A stretch of DNA of 64,000 nt. Source: Andrena cerasifolii (taxonomy: Eukaryota; Arthropoda; Insecta; Hymenoptera; Andrenidae). The position numbers and the translations under genes are program-made. Under the pieces are notes generated by a model. It was not told the origin of the DNA. It was given only the letters and a program-made list of their open reading frames with translations, and searched no databases. The stretch covers positions 925,001 to 989,000 of the forward strand of contig NC_135132.1 of the NCBI RefSeq assembly GCF_050908995.1. The letters run 5' to 3'. The first letter of the stretch is position 1. The number at the start of each line of letters is the position of its first letter. Shown one piece after another: positions 43,310 through 55,639 of the stretch.

Positions 43310-44060
43310 ACGTTTTGAAACATTAACGGTACGCTTCTCGCTACCGCAGATGTACCTACCTAGCATTTGTGACGAAAAAGAATTGCCCAGCCTTTGGGCC
43401 TGCCATTCCTGGCGTAGACCTTTGGCAGGTAGGTATCTGTTTCAACATGCAATACTCAACGCGTGCCACCCGTGGCGCGAACACGACCACCCCCGGTGCT
43501 TGCTATTCCAGCGGGTTTTCTTCCAGTGAAAATCAGTAAATTTGCAAGCGCAATATTTCGAAAACCAGTGAAAATAAGGTGTATACATTATAGGTTGCTG
43601 AATTTCTCTTGTAACGCACTATCAAGTGAACTCTAAAAAAATAGTTCCATTTAAAAAAACAAACTTGACCATCGTATCTTTAAAATAATAATCGAAAAAA
43701 AACGTCTCGGCTAATAAAGGACAATGTTAAGTCGCAGAGGGGATTAGTGACCTACGAACCTACAGCGTATGTTATACACCGTTGGAAAGATCTCGCCAAG
43801 ACGAATCGATTGATACCATTTTTAACTTCGAAATCAAATGGGATCACCTCGAAAAATGGCCTCAAGTTCAAGATTTTGCGGTTTGGAACAAAAGATACCG
43901 GTAGTAAAATCCCGCCCCGCCTGGGGGGACCTCCGGTAGGCACCTGAGGGAAAACCGAGAGATACAAGCGATACTCTAGCAGGTTGCGGCGGCAAATGTG
44001 TCGCACGATCTTCATTTCAAGGCCGTGTTGGGCCTATGTTTGCTGCATGGGCCCCATTTC
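43310..44060 (+). pseudogene. Half MITE joined to 3' end of RNase-H-like transposase
   Basis: Positions 43322-43718 resemble the right arm of the CAGGGTGTCCC MITE without its terminus. At about 43722 it joins sequence matching 56992-57330, the 3' end of the transposase relic: GACAATGTTAAGTC, then ACACCGTTGGAAAGAT, then CCACCTCGAAAAATGG-type sequence and the post-coding tail. The upstream block TTTTATGACGTTTTGAAACA is also shared with 56070. This is therefore an internally deleted copy of the same composite repeat as 56060-57330. Confidence 0.6.
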
Positions 44061-45207
44061 TAATGCCCGGGACGAAATCGGAAATGGATCAGTTGTTTTT
44101 CATGAACATGTTATGTTCATGATAGAATATTTGCAGGTATTATTTTGGGAATGTGCAGGTTAGCATTCAGACTAATGCGTCGCTTCTAAATTCTAAATTC
44201 CACGAATTTTAAGTACAGTTTTAAGAGTCACAAAAAGCACCAGCAATTTCACTAAGAGGGTAACAACACTCCGCCAATACTCAACTTTGGAATGAGCTGT
44301 AGCAAATAATGACAAACTTACTTTTCTCTAACTGTTGGTAATTAGTAGCCAGATAAGTGATGAAAACTGTGATGGGGTTGAAACCATAACTGGTGACTTT
44401 AGAAATTAGGGTTTTGGCCAGGTTTTCTCAATTTTCTACCACTGTGTGCTGATTCAAACCCGTGAAAATGGGTTAGCGCAATCGACGCCTTCAGCGTGTG
44501 CGTACGAGCGTACACGACCGCGCGATCTGTTGACACGGTTTTAAACTGCGTGGCCCGGAAGTTCCATCGCTAATGTTAATATCTCGAGAAGGAAGTCTCG
44601 TTTTTGCATCAGGATAAGGCATGTTCTGGGAAGTCTGTGAGTTTTGAGACACCCTGCATATTGAACACATCCTCAAATAAATATTTAATAGTTTAAATGA
44701 CGCAATATCATATTAGAAAAGTAAGGTAAAAATGCAATATTTTTATGACACTTGTGAAGAATAAAAAAATGTGCCATTTCTGCAGATTGGTATTGCCATT
44801 CTTAGACCACAATTCGTATTTCTCTATCTATTCGATCATCTTAAAATCACTTTATTTTTTATAAACGATAGTTTTGCAAGATAAGATTTAGAGAATCAAA
44901 GGCTAGCAAAACTCTTTCATTGCAAATTGAAAGTTAAAAATGAAAATTTATTATTTCTATGAAAAAGAATCAAATTTTGTTCCATATATTCGAAAGAGGC
45001 ACATTCACACACAAATTCGATATGACTATAAATAACAAGATATTATTTTAATGTAAAGCATAAATAAGTTGTTATTTTTATATAAGATAGCGCCCATTTT
45101 TCACTATACCACAAATTGTATTATGCAACGCATACTAATTGGTATTACGTATTTCATATCGTTGCCTAGAGTAATATTTTTGTTATTTTATTGTATCTTA
45201 CATTATA
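44061..45207. other. Intron sequence, no gene recognised
   Basis: AT-rich; no supported coding region or repeat. A stretch near 44640-44660 (GAGACACCCTGCATATTGAA) resembles a transposon end of the CAGGGTGTC type, but no partner was found. Confidence 0.4.
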
Positions 45208-45684
45208 CAGAGTCATTATAAAAATGCGGGATATTTTTCTGGATCGGTTCTACTCACCAAAATTGTAAAAAATTTGGTATGTGCATATGTTTAATAACAC
45301 TGGTTTACAGTCATTTTGCGCAGCAGATGCCACTATTTTTTCTTATGTAAAATGGCCCGCTGATTTCGAAAATAAGGTCTAAAAAATTTCTATTTATATG
45401 TTTTCGAGATATCGACAGATGAACTTTTTACCTGTCTGTCAAAAAAGTGGTCCCACTTAATTGCGAATACTTCGTGTTGCGAATGACCGATATGGTCGAA
45501 AAATATCTCAAATTAAAGACAATTTCCGTCTCGTCCTTAAAAAAACAATGCCGAAATGATAATCAATATATCGAGCCCCGGAAACACAGTTGTGTTTTAC
45601 AAAATATAAAAATGCTTATACCTGCAAAACTGACCATTATTGGACATATGCGAAAAAATATCCCACATTTTAATAAATACCCTG
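45208..45684. mobile_element. 477-bp MITE, TA-flanked
   Basis: The left end CAGAGTCATTATAAAAATGC is the approximate inverse of the right end CATTTTAATAAATACCCTG, with TA on both sides. The inner inverted block GGGATATTTTTC / GAAAAAATATCCC extends the TIR to about 35 bp. Non-coding. Confidence 0.6.
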
Positions 45685-45885
45685 TATAACAAACATGATA
45701 ATATCGCATATAAAATTTTCCAAACTTCTACAGTGCTACCTTTGTAAGTCAAGTAACATAAGCTCTGTAGTGTTTTGCTTTGTTTGTGGTAACATTGGAT
45801 ATACATATTACATTAACAACTACAATTGGGTTGTGTTACAAATTATTTTTAAACTTATCTTGTATGTTTGGTACATGTAATTTAG

Positions 45886-46124
45886 CGACCTTCGTTTACG
45901 CGGGAGGTTGGATCGGAAACGTAATCTGTTTGCTGAGCTCAGGCCTGTTAGCAGACTCTGCTTTAGGATGGCCTAGTTGCTTCTATTTTTGGGGTGGTAT
46001 TACTGTTATATCTGGGATCCTTTTCTTCTTCTTTGGAAAGGAATCACCAGCCGTACATCCAAATATACCTCAGGACGAAAGAGAATATATCGAAACTAGT
46101 CTCGGAATAACCGAAACGGAAGAG
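45886..46124 (+). CDS. SLC17-type MFS transporter, exon with membrane segments 5-6
   Basis: The acceptor TAATTTAG ends at 45885 and the donor GTATGT starts at 46125. The first two bases complete the codon split at 39060. The exon then encodes TFVYAGGWIGNVICLLSSGL, LGWPSCFYFWGGITVISGIL, FGKESPAVHPNIP and a cytosolic loop ending TETEE, in phase 0. The G-x-x-x-G-N and P-S-C-F-Y-F-W-G motifs match SLC17 helix 5-6. Later exons, for helices 7-12, were not found downstream in this window. They may lie beyond it or be small and missed. Confidence 0.9.
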
Positions 46125-47499
46125 GTATGTATAATAATATCATTATTGATCAAATTTACAAAATTCAGAACAACTGTATACAGTTTTTTAACAGCTCCTG
46201 TTGCACTAACTTGAAATATTATATAAGTACCTTTTATCAGATAGTACTAGAAATATACTAGAAAAGGCAACTTGATAGGCATAATATTGTTGCGCTGGGG
46301 TGTTTCCTCGTTGACCATTCCGTCGCAAAGAATAGGGTAAGAGACGAACGAACACAGAACACAACTATATTTGAGTGTACAGAGCAATAGCTTTAAGTCA
46401 AAGCAATAAGTCTTTACAATGTAGGACTAAGGTCGTGTTCAGATATACCGGCCGGTGGATTCGTTTTCACGAGCGGCGCTCAAGGAGAAATCAGCCACCA
46501 CCATCTGACGATCGTGGATTAGCAGTTGGAGTTGCTGGGCCCCCGAAGGGTACGGTGGGGCAATGGGAACGCTGATCGGCTCCGCCGACAACAGTGAACG
46601 TAGCCGTGTCGCTGTTGTTTATTATTAGCGCAATAGTTGTGTGCATTACGAAACTATGCGTAAACCAATACGAGATGAAGCTATCGAGAAAGAATCAATG
46701 CTCTGACCAATAAAATTCCTGAATTTTTTCGGACCTAACGTACACTTATTCTGATGTATGTATTTCTACGCTAAGAACTCGGTTTGGCCTACACGTCAGA
46801 AGCTTGGCGCTATCCCCGCCACTTCTGGCTCACTCTTGTTCTGCGAAGACGAGAGCGAGATAAAATGAGAACGAGTCAGGGGGACTGAAAGCAAGCGAGG
46901 AACGGTACAAGACAGATGACGCCTTGATACATACTTTGTCTCGCTCCGTTTTTCGTACGCCTAATACTCCGTCCTTTGCGTGTGCGAAGGGCATGAGCGT
47001 TTAGAATGTTTAGGGTCTCTTCCATATCATCTCGCTCTCGCCTTCGGCAAGAAAGAAGTGAAATCGACCGCTCGAAATCATGTCCCCTCTATGTACTCAA
47101 AGTGGTGGAGATGCTTCGCTGCATGTGTACGTACCTCGCGGACAGCAATCCCCACCGCGCGACGAGCAGGCGTGGCCCGAGAAAGAGGGAGAACGTAGAG
47201 AAAAGGAGCACCGAAGCAGGCAAGCGGTGTGGAGGAAGAATACCCCTCACGAAACTCACCGGCCAATATATCTGAACACGACTTTAGCTAATTTCACACG
47301 ATCAGTCGTAATGGCGATTGGTACAAGACAAACAGATCATCGATATCGTTGAAAGAGACCGACCGTCTTCTCTCTTCAGGAGCGCGTACCAGCAGGTCAT
47401 GAACGGGCCTATACCGTGCACACAACAATATTATAAGGATGTTGAAAATTAATGCCAAGTTGATAGGCAGGACAAATAGTACCCACCTTCTCAATCTGC
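46125..47499. other. No gene recognised; contains a repeat related to the 19291 MITE
   Basis: Segment 46790-46975 is a diverged reverse copy of the right half of the MITE at 19291-19667 (matches around GCGCTATCCCC, CTCACTCTTGTTC and GGAACGGTACAAGAC). The remainder, including CpG-rich 47000-47260, has no recognisable gene. Confidence 0.45.
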
Positions 47500-48000
47500 T
47501 TCGCGATGTGACTTTTCTGCGCGAGCCTTCTATCTAGGGTTACACCTGGATATTTCATCACTGGGGAGGTGCGAAAGTCTGTGCCGAATATTAGGGGGCT
47601 TTAAACATAAAGTTCCGATTCCATTTGAATAGTACCATCTCCGTCTTACCTGGGTTTACTCCCCAAGTTTTGGAAGTGGCACCATTATTGGACTAGTGTG
47701 AGTGCTTCCTGCATTCTTCTAGCCATGGACATTGGGTTCTTGCTTCCGACTAAAAGGGTTATGTCGTCGACGTAACCCTGTACTATTACCCCTTATTCTC
47801 CAAGCCCACGTACTAGTTCATCCACCACCAGAATCCACACCAATGTGGAAAGCATTCCCCCCTGCGGATACCCCTGTCGGCACGAGCCCTTTTCGTGGCC
47901 CCTTCCCAGCTGACCACCACGGTTCTGGTCCGCAACATGTTGCGGATCTATTTTCCGATAGATTCCTCGACCTTAAAGCTATTTGCCGTAGAGGTTTTCA
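47500..48000 (-). pseudogene. Non-LTR retrotransposon RT fragment (R1/I-like)
   Basis: Minus strand: QGGMLSTLVWILVVDELVRG followed, in a shifted frame, by QGYVDDITLLVGSKNPMSMA. These are the RT motifs before and at the catalytic Y-V-D-D. Stop codons follow (after TLV). Neither the endonuclease nor the C-terminus is attached. It is distinct from the R1-like fragment just to its right. Confidence 0.75.
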
Positions 48001-48299
48001 ACATAGAATAATCTACTATTGAAAATGGCTCATATTAAAATTAGACTTCAAGTTTCAAAACATTTACATTATTTGTTAGGATCGAGCAGGGAGCTGTCTG
48101 TAGCTGGACTGCCAACTATCAGGGATCTGATAAGATATGGGTTGCATTTAAGGGACACCACTAATAAAAACTGATGGAATTATACCAATGCTGAACTTGT
48201 CGATGACCTAACAACTGGATTACTTGCTGAGTGGGGTAAAGCAAATACAAAATTGGCTTCTCGCTAGCTGAGACCGCCCACTACCAACCATCCCACGGA

Positions 48300-49020
48300 C
48301 AACTACCAGCAACGAGGGGGTCTGCCTCCATGACGCCTTGAAGAACCCAGAGCACGCCAACTCACGCTGAATACACCTAGAACGTGCGCTGCGCCGAATT
48401 CTCCACCAATCCGCAGTGGTGGCACTGTACCGTTGCTAACCTCTGTATACGGCGCAGGTCCCGTCTGAAATACCCGTGTCCGGTCAGCACCAGCGCCACA
48501 CAGCTGGTGACGCCACCACAATCTCTGCCCAGACAAGCCATCATGCTTGCTCATCCCCCCTCCCCCCTCTCCGAGGATCGGCAAGCGACGATCAAGCGCG
48601 GACGTCGTCGTCTCCAACCGGGGGACTAGGCGGCCGAAATCCTCGGCAATGCTTCAGTGGCTCTCCAAGATAAGGCTAAGATATTTTATCCGGGCCCCAT
48701 CCTCGACACGGACATGGCCCACCGAAATTCAGGCTTGGAATGGGCTGTACGAGCCCAGCCCGCATAACTCCGCATGGGCTCCGTCTTTCGCGGAACCGCA
48801 CTGAGCCCCAGAGCCTGGATTTCCGTGACGACGCACGCCAACCCTTCTTCCGCGAAGCGCATCGCCTCCGCTTAGTCTCTCCCGCCGGTTCATAGCAACG
48901 TTTCGCCAGCGTAACACGTTACGCTGACTCCAGCGGAGACAACGGCCCGCAAAACGACGTCATACGCGAGGCCCCACAGGATCGGCCCCCAAGCATCGAT
49001 ATCTGCAAAACCCCGTAGTA
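48300..49020 (-). pseudogene. R1-like non-LTR retrotransposon RT, C-terminal half (degenerate)
   Basis: Minus strand from about 49000: VVSAGVSVTCYAGETLL (position of the Y-A-D-D box, mutated), EAMRFAEEGLACVVTEIQAL, MSVSRMGPG-type linker, KYL-S-L/E-S-H near 48690, and RLVPRLETTTSALDRRLPIL near 48590. A Cys-rich stretch C-H-H-C-G-L-V-E-N-S-A-Q lies near 48400. The layout fits R1-clade RT thumb and C-terminal zinc region. Several frameshifts and stops are present. Codon use is GC-rich relative to the flanks. Confidence 0.65.
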
Positions 49021-49255
49021 TGTCTTACCCTCATTAGAGTCTCTCCTTTGGTGTGGTAAATATGTGTTCAAATTTTCGGTTCGATCAAACAATTCTAAAC
49101 CCTCAAGAGGCACAAAGTTTCCAAAGAAACTGCGCTGTTGCAAACAGTTGTTTTTTAATATGCAATCCTGTATGTAAACAAATGTGTGCTAGAACTGGAG
49201 TTGGGACTATCGATTATCGATATCTTATCGATCACTTATTGATACTTAACGATAT

Positions 49256-49438
49256 ATGGATAATAACGTTAAGTTATCATTAAGTGGTGGAAGAACGAAG
49301 GTGGTACAAGTTTTCCGTTCCCCCAGTCTTTGGACTACGGCGGTAAAATATTTATGCATTCCAGGAACCTCTGTTCCAAGTGAACGATTATTTTTTAAAC
49401 GTGGACAAAAAACAAATAAAGTTTATAGTATATCGTAA
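49256..49438 (+). pseudogene. hAT transposase C-terminal dimerisation fragment
   Basis: Segment LWTTAVKYLCIPGTSVPSER followed by LFFKRGQ closely follows the hAT C-terminal pattern (A..yL.ipaTSvpSER.FS.aG). Only about 60 codons are present, and there is no catalytic core upstream. The frame ends soon after. Confidence 0.7.
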
Positions 49439-51759
49439 CTTTAAGCTTGTTGCGGCAGGATTCAGAATAATCCGATTGTGCCGAAATGTTGCATACTTAC
49501 CTCGCATACCAAAAGGAATAAAATTAGCGGGCGTCCCAACATTGTATCGCACCTTCAAGTTTAAAGGACACCCTAACCCTTACTACGAGCCGGGGCAGCG
49601 GCAACGCGGGGGGCCAGCAAGAAGGGTATTTCCCAAGGAATACGGTTTATGCGTTTGTTAGGTGCGTGGACGAACCTGATGCGAAATCAGGGAGCCGCTA
49701 GGATTGTTGACGGCGAGGACGAAGCTGATGCGAAATCAGGAAGCCTCTTGGACAGGCATGCACAGGACCCCCAATTGCGGGCGCGAGCGCACATTCGAGC
49801 TCGAGCTCCGAGCTTGTTTAAGGACAAGCGTGTCCGCCAACGGAGTGGGAAGCGGCTGGAGTAGTGGGAGCGGAGCGTGTAATAGACAGGTTGCCGCAGG
49901 GGTGTAGAGAGTTTGACGCTCCGAAAAGGAAGCACATTTTGGGGAATTTTTGAAAGAAAAGTACTGAATATTATAATTCCACACATTGTACTTTTATTAA
50001 TTAAAAATTGAAAAATGTGTTTAAATTTTTGTATGCAATAATAGTAATTTGGTTCAAAGTTCTAACGGTACTAGTAAGAGGGGTTTGAAAAAAAAGTTTG
50101 TTGCTGGGGAACATGATTTTAGCTGTCCTAATCATCTGATACAAAAAAAAACGCAAAAATTTTCTTAATCTATGTGTGGGTATCGTATGAACTAAAATGA
50201 ATGAAAAATGTTGAAAACCACAAAAATGGTTGTATTTCAAATGAAAACATTAATTTTTGGGGAAAGCATTTGTTAGTTTTCTCTATTGCAAAATTGGATT
50301 TTTGCAAATAATTACTTCATTCTAGTTCATACGATAACCATACTCATATAGATTAAGAAAAATTGTACGTGTATTGTTTCCGATGACTACGACAGCCAGA
50401 ATCATGTTCGCCAAGATCAAACTTTTTTTTAAACCCCTCTTACTTCTACTATTATAACTTTGAACAAAATTAGTATTATTGTCAACAAAAATTTAAATAT
50501 ATTTTTCAAATCTCGATTAAGCCTCTGCATCCTGTGCCTGTATCAATTTTGATCCACCGCTTAGAATTACTAACGCATACAGTGACGGATCAGTGTATGT
50601 CAGTTGCGGCCAAGCCATCATTTAGCAGTTGGGGGTGTCATAAAAACATAAAAAGGACCTTTCCGGTGACTGCGTTGGAGCAACAATGGGAAGCTCGAGA
50701 CAATACCATATTTTCCTTAGAGAAAACAAAATGGGCATACGGCCTCTGCAGTCATACAGTTCTCCACCACGAGACCTTGTACCGAGGAGTGGGGAGTGAT
50801 CATACTACGGTCGAGCTCGAGGGCGCATCGACTGCCCTAGGGCAGACTTAATGTGCACCCCTGCTCTAGGAATAAAGTCAAGCGCGGACGAACCTGACTT
50901 TAATATTCAGGGAGCCGCAGGAGGGTGAAACGTCGTGAGCGAACCCCATGCGAAATTGGGGAACCACTGCGTTGGAGAGGACTCCTTGTTTTGGTGAGAG
51001 GTGCGAACGAACCTAATGCGAAATCAGGGAGTCGCGGGAAATGTTAGTGATGCCTCGTAACTCTTAATTGAAGTTTGATACAACTCGAGCGGTAAAGTTG
51101 TATCGGTGGGTATGTGCTACTAATATTATAAGAATTGCTGGGTAAAAGATGGGTTTAATGAATTTACTCGATTTACACGCGAACACGATTCGTATATTCT
51201 ATAATCAATTATTGTACAAATGTAAGTGTCACGGTTAATTAATTAAATAAAGTGTGCAAGTTAACACTAGTTTTCACGGTGTTGACGCACTGGTGATGCG
51301 GGGCGCAAGAGTGGCTATTTCAATGTGCCAAATAGAATATAAACCGGACTCGCGGATTCAATGAGGTTAACTTGTGATTCTGACGGGGACTCTAGCCCGA
51401 TCTTACTAGATTCAACCAACTCTGTACAAGCGTTACACGACGTGACTCTATGCGTGACTGTGTAGCTTTCGGTTCAAACCGGAGAGGGTAGAAACCAAAT
51501 GGTTTATATAGTCCCGGAATGAGTGGGGATTCGCTAGGAATCTCCGTATAAGGAAATCCTAGGCGTCGTCGTCGTGTCACTCCCGTTCCCATGATCGCAA
51601 TTCAGCTGGCCGAGATCATGACCCCTATTACTGGTACGTGATAACCGAAAGGCTTTTAGGACGCTTTCCCATCGCAGACGCGAGCTCGAAGTAAACGGTT
51701 GAGAGCGGCGTAGGAGAAAATTCCACATACGTAACACCCTCGCGCGTGACACCGCACCG
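49439..51759. repeat. Interspersed 'GATGCGAAATCAGGGAGCCG' motifs and an inverted repeat
   Basis: Short related blocks around GCGAAATCAGGGAG occur at about 49676, 49728, 50907 and 51018, with a variant GCGAAATTGGGGAAC near 50950. They flank an inverted repeat whose arms are about 50030-50215 and 50310-50510 (shared GTTCATACGAT and AAACCCCTCTTAC blocks). No gene is recognised. The region 51060-51759 may be LTR-like, but its ends were not established. Confidence 0.4.
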
Positions 51760-52830
51760 GCCCGGATACTCTATTTACCTGTTCCACAGGTAGTTCCCGA
51801 TAAGCCGTCTTAAATGGGGAGGTACGCGGTGGTATACGAGTGCCTCCGTGATTGCCCCCAGGGAAGGGTGTTAAATGTGTTGACTATATCCAACGATATA
51901 GCCAACGCCACCACACCCAGGGAAACGACCGAGACCGACAGGGACCCGTCGGAACCCAAATTGGCCAGAGCGAGACCCTACTCCGGACTGGTGTGCCGGA
52001 AGGCGGGAAGTCACTACACGCTCAAAGAGTATCCCCGCCTGGCCGAGCAGACAAATGAGCCGGTACGCGGAAGGAGAATCCGCCGGCCATCCCTCCTTTC
52101 GCAGGAGTACCAGATGCCCCCTCTTTCACAATGTGGAAAAAAGTAAGACAAGTTCAGGCGGTTTTTGGACGGTAGTTTCCAAGGACACCATCGGCCATCA
52201 CCCAGGCTCTGCCGGGGATGCCATCGCGACCCAGAGCCGCGTTCTAGGCCCCGAAGCCGCCCGTCGCACCAGCCAAATCCTCTCGCACGACACCCAGTTC
52301 TGCAAACCAGAAGATCAGATCCCGCAGTTCGGTTAAAAGTCGCGCCCCCCCCCCCCCCTCCAATAATGGGGACGGGGGTATCCACGATCTCCCCGACAAA
52401 CACCTGCTAAGTACTATCTTGTATCAATATACGGTCACGATTCAACGAACTGTGGAGCTCATTCCATGCCTGGGTTTTGGCCCACTTGATAGCCAGCCGC
52501 ATGGCCTTCCGCGCTTCTTGATAGCCCTCCTGCAGCTGTGCAACCTCCACGCCGTCACCCCATCCTTTGCGAAGACGACGTCCAGTTCGGGTGCACCGGA
52601 GGCGCGCACGAATACACATGGAAAGCAAATCCGCAATCTCGCGCGACCATCGGTATACCGACAGTCGAGGAGAGACCCTGGGACATAGAAATGTCGTATA
52701 TCGACGTCATGGCGCCCCAGGACTACTGGCCCTCTCCCTGCACGTCCTCGAGGGCCTCACCCGGTTCCTCGGACGAGGCGACCAGCGGTGGGGGCTGCCA
52801 TTAAGAAGCTACCATTAAGGCAGTCCTATC
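51760..52830 (-). pseudogene. R1-like non-LTR retrotransposon, RT N-terminal half (frameshifted)
   Basis: Minus strand: QLQEGYQEARKAMRLAIKWA then KTQAWNELHSSLNRDR (the linker before RT), D-G-I-P-G-R-A-W-V-M near 52230, RPI-type region, FERVVTSRLPAHQSG and QFGFRRV near 51960, and DIVNTFNTLPWG near 51880. The order matches an R1-clade ORF2 from linker into RT palm. Multiple frame changes and stops show it is dead. It is probably one element together with the endonuclease fragment at 53820-54130, split by an inserted AT-rich sequence. Confidence 0.7.
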
Positions 52831-52965
52831 GAGACGCTTCAGCACCCATCGCTGTGGCAAACGCCCATCCCGGTGGCGGGGTCGAGCATAACCGGAGCCA
52901 GTAGCTATATCCATTTGGACGCATTGATGGTCGGAGAGCGTCTCCGTCTTTACTAGCGAAGGGCG

Positions 52966-53815
52966 ATTCCGTTAAAAAAAAAACGATACTTAAGAATCTA
53001 TTCTAATGAAGCATCGATGCTTAAGAATCGATTATTTCCAAAAAGAATCCAAGAATCGATGAAAGGAATGATTAGGAATTGAATCAATAGTAAGATAAAA
53101 AGAATTTTTATTCAATCATTATATTGGAAAATACAATATGTAATATACATATATTCTGTATTTTATGCATATATTATAATATCTTTTAAAAAGGTATAGT
53201 GTATACATCCATGAAACTCACACACACACATGCGCGCGCGCGTGCATCACACACAAAATTTCAGTTTTTATATACAGTTGTAGTTTATTTACTTTACGGC
53301 ATCTGAATTTCATTTTCATTTGTGGAGACTGAAAAATAAAAGATTATAATTAGAAAATTCTTAAGAATACAAAGTGTACATTTAAAAGCTTAATTATATC
53401 ATGCTTCCATTTTATTAAATCCAAACTTGTATTAACAATAAAGTTGAAAGTTATTTAATAAACAAAATTAATTATACATATTCATAGCGATTAATAATTA
53501 GCAAACTTGCGTGGCAGATTCAGATAATTAATACTCACCTAGTAATTATTACTATTAAACACAGAAAGGCAAACTATGTTCCACGAGCCACGAGGGAAGC
53601 AGTTGAGACAATGATGGAGAATGCTCAATAATGCTATGGGGATACGCTGCGCGGAGGAGGTCCGTTCCCTCGTGGAACAGGGGTAGAAAAAATGTTGATT
53701 TTTTCTCGATTCTTGGTTAAACAATAATCGAGTTATCGAGAACCGATTCCTAAAATAATCGGTAAAATAATCAGAAAGAGAATTGATCGATTCTAGAGGA
53801 ATCGAGTAGAATCGC
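52966..53815. mobile_element. AT-rich insertion with GAATCGAT-type ends (MITE-like)
   Basis: Blocks rich in AAGAATCGAT near 52980-53070 and GAGAACCGATTCCT/GATTCTAGAGGAATCGA near 53730-53810 are in inverse arrangement. The interior is AT-rich, with a CA repeat and GCGCGCGC near 53220-53245. It separates the two halves of an R1-like retrotransposon. The exact ends and duplication were not resolved. Confidence 0.45.
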
Positions 53816-53819
53816 TGGA

Positions 53820-54130
53820 TACACGGCCAGATACACGGTGCACGGCTTGATGGGTCGCCTATGTGAGATCCACAATGGATTCCGCATGCCACCACTACAC
53901 GCCCGCGCTTACCGAGCCGCAGTTGATCAACCGGTACTCGCACTCCGCCGCCGACACCAACACTGTCGCCCCCCACGCTGTCGTCTTGAAGGAGTCCTAC
54001 GTAATAGCGTGGGCGTTGAAATCCCCTAGGACAAGCACGGTAGAGACAGACAAGGGGGACACACACCTCCCAACCTCGTCCAAGTACTCCCCGTACTCGT
54101 CGAGTCTGCATCACCCACATAATTTTTCAA
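53820..54130 (-). pseudogene. R1-like retrotransposon AP-type endonuclease fragment
   Basis: Minus strand from about 54030: LGDFNAHAIT (the G-D-F-N-A-H box of the exonuclease-endonuclease-phosphatase fold), then AECEYRLINCGSVSAGV, and ESIVDLT (the S-x-I-D-L-T box) near 53870. In-frame stops interrupt all three parts. This is the 5' half of ORF2. The RT half lies at 51760-52830 on the same strand. Confidence 0.7.
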
Positions 54131-54236
54131 AAACTCTAAATATACTACTCCCGTTACATTTCCATCGAAAATATACGGTGCATATATTTTTCGATTGAAA
54201 ATACCACACCATACTGAAACTGACTGCCGATACTGG

Positions 54237-54638
54237 TTATTCTACCCTATACTGGTTATTATCTTCTCGTATCCACTGTGGGTTTTCCGCTGCCCACATT
54301 CTTAAATTTTGATGGCATGTCATACCATTTGAATAAAATATACATTCGTCCGTTATCATTACGTTTCTCACTAACTCTGCATCATCTTTGAGGTGCTGCA
54401 GTGTCGACATCGAAAATTGAATCCGTTGTCCGTAATCTCTACAAAATAGTTTGTGTTGTGTCTGCTTATACGACTTCAGACCATTTTTCTTTAGGATCTT
54501 ATGAATTGTCGATTTCGATAAATTATAATTCGCCGCTATTTGGCGAATTGATGTCCTTGGGTTCGCATGGAACGCAGCCACAACATCTATTTCTTGCTCT
54601 GGTGTGAAAGTTGAAATTTTTCTGTAGTGTATGAACAC
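54237..54638 (-). pseudogene. Mariner-like (DUF4817-group) transposase, N-terminal part
   Basis: A 133-codon frame. FTPEQEIDVVAAFHANPRTS and IRQIAANYNLSKSTIHKILK form an HTH domain. RDYGQRIQFSMSTLQHLKDD and VMITDECIFYSNG follow, with TDE as the first catalytic Asp of the DDE core. NLRMWAAENPQW is also typical. It is cut after about residue 128, so the second and third catalytic residues are missing. A short tandem duplication (ATACTGGTTATT...) lies at the break near 54231-54261. Confidence 0.8.
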
Positions 54639-54867
54639 TCCCCCTTATTTCAAAAAACACACAAATACTTTTTATTTCAAAACATACCGATTTGATGTAA
54701 ACGCATTTAATTGATACAAAAAAGGCAAAACTGGATATTTAACCCTTTCTTTGTTCAGCCCATACGTCGTGCTTGCATGGGTAAAATTAAGTACTGTGCA
54801 GTGGTGAAAGAATCATTGCGGGAGGAGATTCTATCGTAACCAATTGGACCAGCGTTCTTTCCAGATA

Positions 54868-55464
54868 CAGGGTGATTCTGGAGCTACGCCCGTCAAAGAG
54901 ATGCGGCCTGGTACCCCATGGCGAGGACAACCTCCTGCAGAGTCTCACTGAATTTTATGGCATTCGACCCTCGAAGGGGTTGAAGTGCCTATTAAGAAGT
55001 GGGAAATCATTGACTTCCGCATTTCTGATCAGATCTTTGCGAAAACGACGCCAATTGGTTCCGCGTGTTTCGCCGATGAAACTGGCACCAAGAACGACGT
55101 AATTCGGACCATAATGAAGGAAATTCCATGAAAAATTCATTTCCATAACCTCAAGCTAATATCGTTAATAATATGTAGTCCGATTTGTATGATATTTGGT
55201 ATCATTTTCGTCAGAAAAACATGAGAAATCCATTGGTGTGACTTCCCTTTCGATACGATGAAGAGAAGAATTTCTTAATACGCTGTAATGGATATATCAC
55301 CCTCGACTGCGGGGGGTCGACCTCAATTCGCTATGTTCGGCCGAGGATTCATACCTGTTTCAGAAAAAAGCCATAAAATTCGGTGAGGTACTGCGGGGGG
55401 GGTTGTCCTCGCCACGGGGTACCAGGCCGCATACCTTGACGGGCGTAGCTCCAGAATCACCCTG
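54868..55464. mobile_element. 597-bp MITE, TA-flanked, ends CAGGGTGATTCTGG
   Basis: Left CAGGGTGATTCTGGAGCTAC and right GTAGCTCCAGAATCACCCTG are perfect inverts, with TA on both sides. The inverted arms extend further (ACGCCCGTCAA / TTGACGGGCGT, then CGGCCTGGTACCCC / ACCAGGCCG). The short frame 54872-55102 lies within it and is not a gene. Confidence 0.75.
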
Positions 55465-55639
55465 TATCATTTGTACAGTGTGTAAGCTCGAGCATTGTCA
55501 GTACTCCTGCTCGAGAGGAATACGATTTTCTTTAATTATAGTACACATGTGTTTTGTAATAAAGTGTATCTATCGTCTCCTGAATTCAATAACTGACATC
55601 CAGACATCTACGCTCCTACAATCCACCATTAATACGCCT

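Noticed and set aside
53539..54120. 193-codon minus-strand ORF
   Set aside because: It runs through an endonuclease relic in the wrong frame and then into an AT-rich insertion. The recognisable motifs are in another frame.
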